In this document: in pieces, positions 49,712 through 59,188 of the stretch
How positions within the stretch are numbered: position 1 is the stretch's first letter
Layout: the number at the start of each line of letters is the position of its first letter
Source: Impatiens glandulifera
Taxonomy: Eukaryota; Streptophyta; Magnoliopsida; Ericales; Balsaminaceae
Length of the DNA: 64,000 bases
Reading direction: 5' to 3'
Assembly (NCBI RefSeq): GCF_907164915.1
Contig: NC_061868.1
Coordinates: forward strand, 20,517,819-20,581,818
Notes under the pieces: model-generated
What the model saw: the letters and a program-made list of their open reading frames with translations, nothing else
Told to the model about the DNA's origin: nothing
The model's database searches: none
Position numbers and translations under genes: made by a program

Positions 49712-52700
49712 TCACTTGGTATTCACGCCGACAAGCCGACAACAAAGCTCAAACTTGTCTTTTGGAACTATCTTCGTAAACATGTCTGATGGATTCTTAT
49801 CAGTGTGAATTTTCTTCAGCTTCATCTGCTGGCTTTCTATTGCATCTCTTAACCAATGAAATCTCACATCAATATGCTTAGTTCTGGAATGATATGTAGC
49901 ATTCTTGCTCAAATCTATAGCACTCTGGCTATCACAGAAAACAACTGCATCTTCTTGTTGCATACCAAGCTCCAAGAGAAATCTAATCAACCACAATAGC
50001 TCTTTACCAGCTTCAGTGGCTGCAATGTATTCTGCTTCTGTGGTTGACAAAGCCACACATTTCTGCAGTTTGGATTGCCATGACACGGCTCCCCCTGCAA
50101 AAGTAAACACATAACCTGAAGTGGATTTTCTGTGATCCAGATCTCCAGCCATATCAGAATCAGTGTAACCTTCTAGCACATGTTCACCATTTCCAAAACT
50201 CAAACACAAATTGGAAGTGCCTCTTAGATATCTAAGAATCCATTTCACTGCTTCCCAATGTTGTTTTCCTGGATTAGAAAGGAATCTGCTTACCACACCG
50301 ACTGCATAAGCTATATCTGGCCTAGTGCAAACCATTGCATACATCAAACTCCCTACAGCTGAGGAGTATGGCACACTTGACATTTCATCCTTTTCTTTTT
50401 CTGTTGATGGACACAACTTCTTGCTCAATTTCAAATGGCTAGGAAGTGGACAACTTACTTTCTTTGCTCCTTGCATGTTGAATCTTTCAAGCACCCTTTC
50501 AATGTACTTCTCTTGTGACAACCAAAGTCTCTTAGCCTTTCTGTCACGAGTAATCTTCATGCCCAATATCTGGCGTGCTTGACCCATGTCTTTCATTTCA
50601 AATGTCTTGGACATCTCTTTCTTCAACATAGCTATAAACAGAGCATCCTGTCCTGCAATCAACATATCATCAACATAAAGTAAAAGGATTATAAATTTTC
50701 CATTAGGAAATCTTTTGAAGAAAACACATGGATCTGCCTTGGTTTTCTGGTACCCATGACTCATCATAAAGGAGTCAAATTTCTTGTACCACTGTCTCGG
50801 GGCTTGTTTCAAACCATATAGACTCTTCTTCAATTTGCAAACCATGTTTTCTTTTTCTTTCACTTCAAATCCCTCTGGTTGCACCATATAGATCTCTTCT
50901 TCAAGGTTACCATGAAGGAATGCAGTTTTTACATCAAGTTGTTCAAGTTCAAGATCTAGGCCAGATACTAGACCTAACACTGCACGAATGGAAGTCATCT
51001 TTACCACTGGTGAGAAAATTTCCCCAAAGTCGATGCCCTGTTTCTGTCCAAAACCCTTTACGACCAGTCGGGCTTTGTACTTCATAAGTTCTCCATTTTC
51101 ATCTCTCTTTAGCTTGAACACCCATTTATTTCTCAAGGCCTTTCTGCCCTTAGGAAGCTCCACAAGCTCATATGTGTCATTTTCTTGCAATGACTTCATC
51201 TCGTCTTTCATTGCATCATGCCACTTAACTTTGTCTTTATGAGCTTGTGCCTCCTGAAAACTTTCTGGCTCTCCTTCTTCTGTCAACAGGATATACTCTG
51301 AAGAAGGGTATCTTTTAGAAGGTTGGTGCTCTCTCTCAGACCTTCTTAATGGGGGCTCTTCTGGCTCCTCTTGATGATGTTGCTCCCCCTGCTCAGGAAC
51401 ACCATAAACAGTCTCATCATCATTACTACCATTCATGTCAGAGGTTTCCTCAGTGGCTTCTTCATTTTGTTCATCTTCATCCGTTACTGTTGACTGTACA
51501 TGTGAAGGAATTGGTATGAGTTCTATGGACTCATCAACCCTCTCTGACTTCTCAATTATTTCTGGACTTATCCCTGTCTGACCTTCAAAGAACACAACAT
51601 CTCTGCACCTGACAATTCTCTTCTTTTCTGAGTCCCATAACCTGTACCCAAATTCTTCATTTCCATATCCAAGGAAAATACATGGAGTTGCTTTATCATC
51701 CAACTTGGATCTTTGTTCCTTTGGAATATGCACATATGCTTTGCATCCAAACACCCTTAGATGTGAGTATGAAACATTCTTCTTAGACCATACTGTTTCT
51801 GGTATCTCGAATTTCAAAGGAACAGATGGCGACCTGTTTATGAGATAGCAGGCTGTGCGAACTGCTTCTCCCCAAAACTGTTTTGGCAACTTTGCCATCT
51901 TCAGCATGCATCTCACCTTTTCTACAATGGTGCGATTCATTCTCTCAGCCACACCATTGTGCTGCGGAGTTCCAGGCACTGTCTTCTCATGTCGAATACC
52001 ATATTTGGTACAATATGTTTTAAATTCCTTGGAGGTATACTCTCCCCCGTTATCAGAGCGAAGACATTTCAGCTTACTGTCTGTCTCTCTTTCTACCATG
52101 ACATGGAACTCTTGAAAGTAATTGAATACCTGGTCTTTTGTTCTCATAAAATAAACCCACACCTTTCTAGACGCATCATCAATAAATGTTAAAAAATATC
52201 GATTGCCACCCAATGACTCCACTTCAAAAGGACCACACACATCAGAATAAATCAAGTCTAACACATTATGTTTTCTTTCTGATGTCTGACTAAAAGAGAC
52301 TCGATGTTGCTTACCAAATGGGCAGTAGTCGCATAGATCCAGAACCTCATCTTTGGTTGAGGGGATGTGCAGCTTCCTCACCAGAATTCGCAGCCCTTTC
52401 TCACTCATGTGGCCAAGGCGTTGATGCCACAGATTTAGAGAGCTTTCAGCTTGTACTGCATTCAGATCATCTTTGAGTACCTTCACATGTGTTCTGTACA
52501 ATGAATGCCACGACTTCCCTTTTGCTACAATCATTGATCCTTTGCTGAGTTTCCATTCACCACCACCAAGATAATGCTTGAATCCATCTTTGTCCAATGC
52601 ATCACCTGATATCAAATTTAGACGTAAATCAGGAATATGCCGCACATCTTTCAGTGTTAACCGATGCCCCTGTTCTGTCTGCAAATAAATGTCACCAATA

Positions 52701-53566
52701 CCCACAATGCTTGAGTGACTAGTATTACCCATCTTCACTGTACCAAGATCTCCAGCCTTGTACGTGGTGAAGAACTCTTTATTCGGTGTAGCATGATAGC
52801 AAGCACCTGTATCAACTATCCACTCAACTCCTTGGTGATCTTCTACATGTAGATATTGTTCCTTTTCACAAGAAAGAATAACTACATCCTCTGCAGTTAC
52901 TGTGGCTGTGGTATTTCTGTTTTCATCATCTTTCTTCTGATTTTTGCCTTCATTCTGTAGTCTTTTCCAGGCTCTACAATTTTTCTTCATGTGACCTTCT
53001 TTACCACAGTGATAACATTCTCTCCCCTTAGATTTTGATCTGCCTCTTGACTTGCTATGGCCTCTTGATTGTTGTCGGTGTTCAGCTCTTCCCCTGTTCT
53101 CTGTGACTAGGGCCTGTGCACTATTTGTATTAGTTGACTTCCTTCTTGTCTCCTCATTGAACAAGCTGCTAGTAACTATACTCATAGTAAGCACACCATT
53201 CGGAGCTGCATTACTAACAGTCACAACCAATGTCTCCCAACTGTCAGGCAATGATCCCAATAGCAATAAGGCTTGTAGCTCATCTTCTAAGGTCATCTCC
53301 ATCACTGATAATTGATTAATCAAGCTCTGGAACTCGTTTAAATGCTCAGCAACACCTGTGCCTTCTCTAAATTTCAGATTTACCAACTTTCGGATCAGAA
53401 ACGCTTTGTTACCTGCCGTCTTCTGCTCATACAATGACTCTAGCTTCTTCCATAGCTCATGAGCACTTTTCTCACTTGCTACATGGTGATAAACACTATC
53501 ATCAAGCCATTGTCTGATTGTGCCAACTGCTTTCCGGTTCAGTTTTATCCAATCAGCTTCAGCCAT
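49712..53566 (-). CDS. Tnt1-like Copia gag-pol polyprotein (open 1284-codon frame)
   Basis: The polyprotein that packages, processes, reverse transcribes and integrates the element. On the minus strand, in Copia order: Gag/UBN2 core (residues 1-140), CCHC zinc knuckle CYHCGKEGHMKKNC (184-197), aspartic protease WIVDTGA (D252), pre-integrase HHCC region (LWHQRLGHMSEKG; CDYCPFGK), integrase DDE core (YSDVCGP; RSDNGGEY; NGVAERMNRT), RT (VDGF-free Copia type; QLDVKTAFLHG; LLYVDDML) and RNase H (TDSDMAGD; STTEAEYIA; CDSQSAIDL). All catalytic residues I can check are present. No stop interrupts the frame. The Met at 53566 is internal to Gag; the natural N terminus (ATG at 53699) is one base out of frame, see the separate entry. 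Very close to tobacco Tnt1 in layout and motifs. Confidence 0.95.
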   Translation of the reverse strand: MAEADWIKLNRKAVGTIRQWLDDSVYHHVASEKSAHELWKKLESLYEQKTAGNKAFLIRKLVNLKFREGTGVAEHLNEFQSLINQLSVMEMTLEDELQALLLLGSLPDSWETLVVTVSNAAPNGVLTMSIVTSSLFNEETRRKSTNTNSAQALVTENRGRAEHRQQSRGHSKSRGRSKSKGRECYHCGKEGHMKKNCRAWKRLQNEGKNQKKDDENRNTTATVTAEDVVILSCEKEQYLHVEDHQGVEWIVDTGACYHATPNKEFFTTYKAGDLGTVKMGNTSHSSIVGIGDIYLQTEQGHRLTLKDVRHIPDLRLNLISGDALDKDGFKHYLGGGEWKLSKGSMIVAKGKSWHSLYRTHVKVLKDDLNAVQAESSLNLWHQRLGHMSEKGLRILVRKLHIPSTKDEVLDLCDYCPFGKQHRVSFSQTSERKHNVLDLIYSDVCGPFEVESLGGNRYFLTFIDDASRKVWVYFMRTKDQVFNYFQEFHVMVERETDSKLKCLRSDNGGEYTSKEFKTYCTKYGIRHEKTVPGTPQHNGVAERMNRTIVEKVRCMLKMAKLPKQFWGEAVRTACYLINRSPSVPLKFEIPETVWSKKNVSYSHLRVFGCKAYVHIPKEQRSKLDDKATPCIFLGYGNEEFGYRLWDSEKKRIVRCRDVVFFEGQTGISPEIIEKSERVDESIELIPIPSHVQSTVTDEDEQNEEATEETSDMNGSNDDETVYGVPEQGEQHHQEEPEEPPLRRSEREHQPSKRYPSSEYILLTEEGEPESFQEAQAHKDKVKWHDAMKDEMKSLQENDTYELVELPKGRKALRNKWVFKLKRDENGELMKYKARLVVKGFGQKQGIDFGEIFSPVVKMTSIRAVLGLVSGLDLELEQLDVKTAFLHGNLEEEIYMVQPEGFEVKEKENMVCKLKKSLYGLKQAPRQWYKKFDSFMMSHGYQKTKADPCVFFKRFPNGKFIILLLYVDDMLIAGQDALFIAMLKKEMSKTFEMKDMGQARQILGMKITRDRKAKRLWLSQEKYIERVLERFNMQGAKKVSCPLPSHLKLSKKLCPSTEKEKDEMSSVPYSSAVGSLMYAMVCTRPDIAYAVGVVSRFLSNPGKQHWEAVKWILRYLRGTSNLCLSFGNGEHVLEGYTDSDMAGDLDHRKSTSGYVFTFAGGAVSWQSKLQKCVALSTTEAEYIAATEAGKELLWLIRFLLELGMQQEDAVVFCDSQSAIDLSKNATYHSRTKHIDVRFHWLRDAIESQQMKLKKIHTDKNPSDMFTKIVPKDKFELCCRLVGVNTK

Positions 53567-53699
53567 CTCTTTTTGGCTTTACACTATCTCCTTCAACTGG
53601 CTCATACAGATCCTTACAATAAAGGATGTCCTCCATTTTGGATTTCCAAATCTGCCAGTTATTGTTTGTCAGCCTGATCATAGTGCTACTGCCTTCCAT
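53559..53699 (-). pseudogene. Gag N-terminal segment cut off by a one-base frameshift
   Basis: ATG at 53699 (minus) starts a Gag N terminus with the expected NNNWQIWKSKMEDIL pattern (conserved Trp), about 50 bp inside the primer-binding site. After 46 codons it hits TGA (53561-53559), whereas the long gag-pol frame overlaps it in the -1 frame. The shift coincides with a run of five A on the minus strand (53571-53575). It could be a real inactivating indel, a homopolymer assembly error, or slippery translation. The first two are more likely, because Tnt1-type elements use one continuous frame. Confidence 0.8.
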
Positions 53700-53759
53700 C
53701 TGAACCTGAGGGAAAAACACTCTTCAATAGAAAGCAAACCTAACAGCTCTGATACCACT

Positions 53760-54303
53760 TGTTAGGAATTTCTAGTTGAATAATACTTCCTATTGAAATC
53801 AATTGATCTGATTAATTTCACAAGTCAACCAAATCATACTAGCAGATCAGCAAAGTAATAAAGAACACCAGATTTACGTGGAAAACCCTCTCAACACGGA
53901 GGGTAAAAAACCACGGGGCAAAACCAACAGATTTCACTAATCAGTAAGAAACCGATACAATTGTTCCTCTCAACTTTAAACCTAAAGTTGAGGTATACAT
54001 ACAGAGAAACTAATTTCATTCAAACCCAAACAAATCTAGGTTTGAGAAAACATGAAATTCCCTTTACAAGTAAGAGAGAAATGAACCTGAGGGTAATCAA
54101 GACAAAGAAGGTGATACTCTGTTCTCCTTCTCTTCTTCTTCCTCTATATCTTCTTCCCTTCTTCTTCCTCTGTATTTTCTTCACTCTGTTTCTCTTGATC
54201 TCTTCACAGAACTCTCTCTGAAAATTGTGGTAGAGAGAGAAACAAAATTAGGGTTTATTTGGTTTTATATTGCCTAATTGGGCTGGACCCATAAGGCCCA
54301 ACA
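53760..54303 (-). repeat. 5' LTR of the Tnt1-like element
   Basis: Identical 544-bp copy of 49121-49664. Because the element reads leftward, this right-hand copy is the promoter LTR and borders the primer-binding site. Confidence 0.96.
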
Positions 54304-54640
54304 CTATTATGTTCCAGTCCCGTTCAAAATCCTATCTTCCGATAGGTACTCCAATGATGTTTTGTTCCCAATTCCTGACACGAAAGCCTATTTATTGATA
54401 GCACCACGATCATTTATACATGATCATTTTCAACGTCACCTGTGAGTGATCTTCATAGAAAGTTTGTTAACTTCCGCGATAAACAAGTGGCAATACCTTG
54501 ATCATATATACATGATCGTATGATAACAAAACCCATAGGAAAGTTTGTCAATTCCTCACCAAAACCTATCTATTGATAGTCACATAGTCATATGTTTATG
54601 ATCACCCTAAAAAGTTACGTGTTAGTAACCCACATGAAAC
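54304..54640. repeat. Tandem dyad array, right part after the insertion
   Basis: The units interrupted by the Copia insertion resume: TCCTATCTTCCGATAGGTACT, TATTTATTGATAG, ATCATTTATACATGAT, ACCTATCTATTGATAG, TCATATGTTTATGATC. They are more decayed than 47760-48470 and merge into unique sequence by about 54640. Confidence 0.7.
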
Positions 54641-55071
54641 ATTACTAAAACTTTTATGTTCCCTACATATCTCACAACGTTAAATCTTTAGCCATTTATA
54701 CATGACTAAAACATGAATAATATGTTGATATTCGGGCTAGATAAGAATTGATATTTCAATACCTATGATTATCTTTACCCCATGGATTTTACGGATACTT
54801 TGTCAAGCTCTATAAAGCATGATTTTCAAGAATCATCCTTGTTAGGATAAAACACCAAGAAAAGGATTTCCTAAAGCAACGCTTGGAAGCACTCGACAAT
54901 TGCTACACACATCATCAGTAGGTCACTCCAACTGTGACACGTCATAGGTTCCATCTTTCCTAACTCCCTCGTTATAAATTGGACATGATGACTTAGTGTT
55001 AGATGTCAGACTCGAATCAGCGTTTTTAAAACCAATTTATTGTATTCAAACTCGATTCGAGAGGGACACTC
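54641..55071. other. Gypsy 3' region leading to LTR
   Basis: Non-coding. Ends with ATTCGAGAGGGACACTC just before the LTR-like TGTAAACAC at 55072; GAGAGGGA is a plausible polypurine tract. Nothing else recognised. Confidence 0.4.
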
Positions 55072-55740
55072 TGTAAACACTAAAAATATGCACTCTAATT
55101 TATAATATTAAAATAATTATTTTGAATTATTTTTAAATAAATAAGATCAAAATAATTAACCCCGTGGCCTAAAGCCTATTTAAAATAATTAATTATGATT
55201 AATTATTATACTAATTAATCAAATAAATTAGGGGTTAAGGCCAAAATAAAAAATAAAATTATTTGGAATAATTGTTGTACCCATATTTATCTCAAAATAA
55301 TTTTAGAAATAATTAAAGGACAAAAATAAATAATTTTGATGAATTGTTGTAACCATTTCATCTAAAAGATTTATTTATTTAAATCCTAAAAATATAAAAA
55401 AATGGTAAAATATTTTCCATATTTATTTCAATATTTTATATATTTTAAAAGATCAAAACTAAAGCCAAAAGGGTGAAAGAAAAATTAATTTCAAACAAAC
55501 CCTCAAGGTTTTAAAATAAAAATAAAATCGTGATCATAAGTGGCCGAAACCAAGAGAATCGGTTGCAGCACACGCCAAGACCATCGGATCAGTACGTGAT
55601 TTTAATTTTATTTTTGAGAAACTTCAATAAAATCACGGGAGATGGTTTGGGATTAATTCTAAAGCATTTTAAATCATGTTAGGAAGTTTTTAGGTTGATG
55701 GTGGCCGGTCATCGTCAAGGTTATGAGAGTTTCATATTTG
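55072..55740 (+). repeat. Probable 3' LTR (truncated) of the Gypsy element
   Basis: Begins TGTAAACAC after a purine tract and is the reverse complement of the 34980-35465 repeat over at least 450 bp (AT-rich, with AAATAATTA words, then CAAACCCTCAAGGTTTTAAA). The orientation agrees with the + strand Gypsy pol 9 kb upstream (5.2 kb of which is the Copia insertion). The 3' part of the LTR is not found, so truncation or replacement near 55740 is assumed. Confidence 0.45.
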
Positions 55741-57191
55741 GCGTGAGTTGAATATTCGATCGAATTCAAATTCACCAATTTAAATTCACTGAATTCAAAA
55801 TTCATTTTCGGTTTTTAATTGAATTCTAAACAAATTGAAATTCAAATACAGTTTTTGATTTGGTTTTCAAGTTTGGATTTCAACTCGAAACCAAACTAAA
55901 AACCGAATTCATTTTTTATTATTTATTTTAATTATATAATTTATTACATATAATTATATATTAAATTACCATGGGCTTCCTACTAGTTCCTATTATTCTT
56001 ATCTATCCCAATAAAACTCTAATCCCTCATTTCCTTTCTTCTCGTTTGAGTCGTCCACCTTTCTAACTTCTTGATCCTTCTAGGCGCTCACCTCATTTCT
56101 AATTTTAAGAATCTCTAAAACTTTTTACCTATCTCTCTATCTCACCACTAACATCTTAGTACTTATCAACATTGTTTTACTTCCGCCGTTTAACCGTCGA
56201 ATATTGAAGATTAGTGGTAAGTCACTAAGAATAGTTTGAGTGATTTTTACTTCTTTTTTTAGTTTTAGACTTTTAGTAGATAAGATCACTCTAATTCGAA
56301 TTCGATTTTTTGTTTGAATTCGAATTAAAATTTGATTTGGCAATAAAATTTAAAAAAATTGAATTCGGATCGAATTATTCGAATTCGAATTTGAAATCGA
56401 AAAATAGAATTTAGTTCAATTTTTGAATTGGCTAAAAAATTCGAAGAACCTGAACCAAGTAACTTGAATAACTCAAAAACCAAACTGATGAACACGCTTA
56501 GTCAATGCCCAATATTCCATTCTTGAACAAAATCTCAAGAACATCAACCCGTTTTTCAAAATAAAAAAATAAAATTCAGCGTTTTTTTATTAAAAACAAA
56601 TTAAAGAAATATATCTCGATAGAAAATTTCTAAATCATACAAGTAATGTATTTCAATTTAGAAAATGAAGATCTCGGTGTCCATTTCCCTTGCCTTAAGG
56701 TTGGTATTTATATTGGTCTCAAGGTGTCATTCGCTTCTTTTATGACCAATTTTGATTTTCTCTTTTCGACTGCCAAAACTTCGGGGAAGAAATTGGGAGT
56801 TTGTGGCTATCAATTAGCAATTTGAGCACATAATTAGTTTTCTTTTCCAATATCGGTCATTTAGTTCTATTCTATGATCAAAATGGAGTTTCTAATAAAA
56901 GTTAGCGTTTTGATTTTTTTGGTTTATTTTCTTTATCGACTTCAGAATGTTTTGAGTTAAATTTGGAATTATATGGTTGATAATTGAGCTCATAGTTAAC
57001 ATTATTGAATTCCCTATATTCTTGGGTTCATTTAGTTTTTTCCGTGGTTAATTTGGTAAAGTCAATCAAAAGTTAAATTTTTTTTTGAAAGTTTTCTTTT
57101 TTGTTGTGTTCGCAACTTTCGATTCGTCGACTGGCCGGAGAAGATGGAGTACGTTCGATGATGGGGAAATCCGCGTCTAATATCCATGTCG
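55741..57191. repeat. Repeat-rich intergenic DNA with GAATTCGAATT words
   Basis: 55750-55920 and 56285-56470 are dense in ATTCGAATTC/GAATTCAAATT and AAACCGAATTC words, partly in mirrored order, resembling the eroded ends of a fold-back or dispersed repeat. No gene is seen. 56480-57190 is featureless AT-rich DNA. Confidence 0.45.
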
Positions 57192-57361
57192 GCGATCCCC
57201 GTCCTTGTCGAGTTGGCAATCCGTGTCGATATTGCATTCAGGCCCGGCCCAAGGGGAATGCAACTAATGCAATTGCGCGATCCCCGTCCTTGTCGAGTTG
57301 GCAATCCGTGTCGATATTGCATTCAGGCCCGGCCCAAGGGGAATGCAACTAATGCAATTGC
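57192..57361. repeat. Exact 85-bp tandem duplication
   Basis: 57192-57276 is repeated perfectly at 57277-57361. It is GC-rich (GGCCCGGCCCAAGGGGAATG) in an AT-rich setting. The absence of any mismatch indicates a recent duplication or an assembly artefact. The following AATTGCATAGGCCCCC...GGGGCCCTAAA resembles a fragment common in plant dispersed repeats; I cannot assign it. Confidence 0.9.
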
Positions 57362-58043
57362 ATAGGCCCCCACTTTTTAGGGGCCCTAAATTTTTAAATT
57401 TTAGTATATAATATTATTAATTATATATTATAAAGTATCTATTTTATATATTTATTTCCTTATAACACTCTAACTTTCTCCCTCTACATTATATATAAAC
57501 ATATATATTTTTCTCTTTTCATACTTTATAGTAATATATTACTTATTTCTCTATGTATCATATATAATATAATAATATATTAATTTTTTCTCTCTCCATA
57601 TTATATATAATATAATAATATATTAATTTTTTCTTTCTCTATTGTATCATTTGTAAACAGTTTTTATTATTTTTTTATTGAATTTTTTTTATCATTAATA
57701 TTATGCTTATTTTCTATCTATTTCTATTATAACTCTTTTACATCATTAATCGTAATTATATTATTTATATTATATCCGTCTTTCCATCTATAATATTTTA
57801 AAGTCTTTTATCATTCATTACATTTTCATGCTTCTAAATTTGTTTTTTATTTGTTCTTATTCTTATGTTTATCTTTATAATCTTTTCTCATTTTAAAATA
57901 TCTATCATAATTTTTTTATTATAGAAACATTATACACAATATATCACAAATATTATTAAAGAATACTTCAAACTTCAAAATCATCAAAAGCATATTAATA
58001 CCTACCACCATATGTATTTTTTTTCTTTTTTTAAATCAATAAT

Positions 58044-58089
<46 letters not shown>

Positions 58090-58178
58090 GTATATTTAAT
58101 ATGTTTTTGATAAAATGTACAAATATTATATATATTTTAATTTTGGGGGTCACAACATTTGAATTTGAATTTGCATTG
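57362..58178. other. AT-rich DNA with (TA)n microsatellite
   Basis: The microsatellite of about 17 TA units lies at 58049-58082. Imperfect copies of ATATATAATATAATAATATATTAATTTTTTC near 57560-57630 form a short tandem repeat. No gene. Confidence 0.6.
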
Positions 58179-58814
58179 TGTTAGATAAAATTAGACCGGT
58201 TCACATAAACCTAACTTAAATAAATCTTCCATGCAGGAACAAGGAACCGGACCGGACAAACAAAAAACCGACTAAAAAAGCTAGTCGGTCAAGTCACTAA
58301 ACCGACCAGGAACACTTGGAATATAACCGGACAAAGAAAGGATCGGCCAAAGCTTAAAACCGGAAACATCAGACAGCCGACCAGCCACAAGGCAAAGGAA
58401 TAACCGGAAGAAGTCCGGTTACATCACTCGTACCGGAAGCCATCCGGTTAAGTTGAATGACCGACCAGTAAAAGAAGACAATTCGGGTATCTGTTGAGAA
58501 TGATACCAAAGGAACAGACTGAACACTTACATATTCATACAAGTCTAAGGAAAGTCTACAGGCTGCAGAAAACAGTCCTACAGGATCTTTTCACTTCAGG
58601 ATAAGTCAGAAAGGAGATCTTCCAAGTACAGACAACTGTCTAACAGACAGTGCCTACATTGAGTAAAAGACAAACCTAGCAGGTTTGTCTTACACACCGG
58701 AAGAACAGACCGCCAGGTCTGAGACAGACCGCCAGGTTTGAGGTTGACCGCCAAGTCTGAAAAGATGACCGCAGGCTCTGAATCACTGAATCACTGAACC
58801 TCTGCACCTCTGAT
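58179..58814 (+). repeat. SIRE-like LTR, 5' ~636 bp only (+ strand)
   Basis: Starts TGTTAGATAAAATTAGACCGG and follows the first ~624 bp of the 30216-31538 LTR closely, including its GCCAGGTCTGAG repeats. It ends at CACCTCTGAT, which in the intact LTR (30830-30839) continues into the CAAT/TATA promoter. Here it switches directly to inverted sequence, so promoter, R and U5 are lost. Confidence 0.8.
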
Positions 58815-58818
58815 ACCA
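58808..58818 (-). other. Primer-binding site remnant of inverted LTR end
   Basis: CTCTGATACCA on + (TGGTATCAGAG on minus) sits two bases from the LTR end at 58821, the usual initiator tRNA-Met site. It overlaps the junction with the + strand LTR fragment. Confidence 0.7.
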
Positions 58819-58820
58819 AT

Positions 58821-59163
58821 TGTTAGGATCTAGGTAGCCGCTGGAGGACCGGGGGTTGGAGCGGTTAGCGGTTCTCACTCGGAGGGTGGTGATTAATTCG
58901 GTTAGAGATTAACACCGGGGCTTCAATACTACACAACCTGTCACAAACCCTTGAACTAGGTTCATGTGCGGAAGAGGTTTGCTTTCAGGTTGAAGCAGCA
59001 CACTTGTATAATAGGCAGAACCGGTTTCGGATAATGAAGGTTAAAGAGAATGGTGGGTCGGTTTCGGTGACCTGGTGATTCGGCTTAGATAAAGTTAAAT
59101 AGGTTATAGTGGTACGGATCGGTTAGATAATGGAACCGGCAGAAAGTAAATGACAAAACAGAT
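58821..59163 (-). repeat. Inverted 3' end (U5) of a SIRE-like LTR
   Basis: Reverse complement of about 31195-31538: TGTTAGGATCTAGGTAGCCG, the ACCGGGGGTT and GAGAACCGC words, and CTGCCGG near its inner end. It stops just short of the hairpin core and joins a gag fragment at a 25-bp direct repeat. Confidence 0.8.
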
Positions 59164-59188
59164 CTTCTGTGCAAGCATTGCCATGGCA

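Larger units (their letters stand above)
49116..54308 (-). mobile_element. Young Tnt1-like Copia retrotransposon, complete
   Basis: A 5183-bp element on the minus strand, with target duplication CTATT at 49116-49120 and 54304-54308. LTRs are 49121-49664 and 53760-54303, 544 bp each, and read identical throughout. The primer-binding site (GCTCTGATACCA on +, 53746-53757; initiator tRNA-Met type) is next to the 5' LTR on the right, and a polypurine tract (TCTCCCCCTCC on +, 49667-49676) is next to the 3' LTR on the left. Gag-pol fills the middle. It interrupts the dyad repeat array. Identical LTRs mean a very recent insertion. Confidence 0.97.

Noticed and set aside
49905..53765. Several plus-strand open frames of 70-87 codons inside the Copia element
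   Set aside because: All are antisense shadows of the 1284-codon gag-pol frame and have no domain character.
49322..54221. Identical 86-codon open frames at 49322 and 53961
   Set aside because: They lie at the same place in the two identical LTRs, on the strand opposite to the element, and are duplicated only because the LTRs are.
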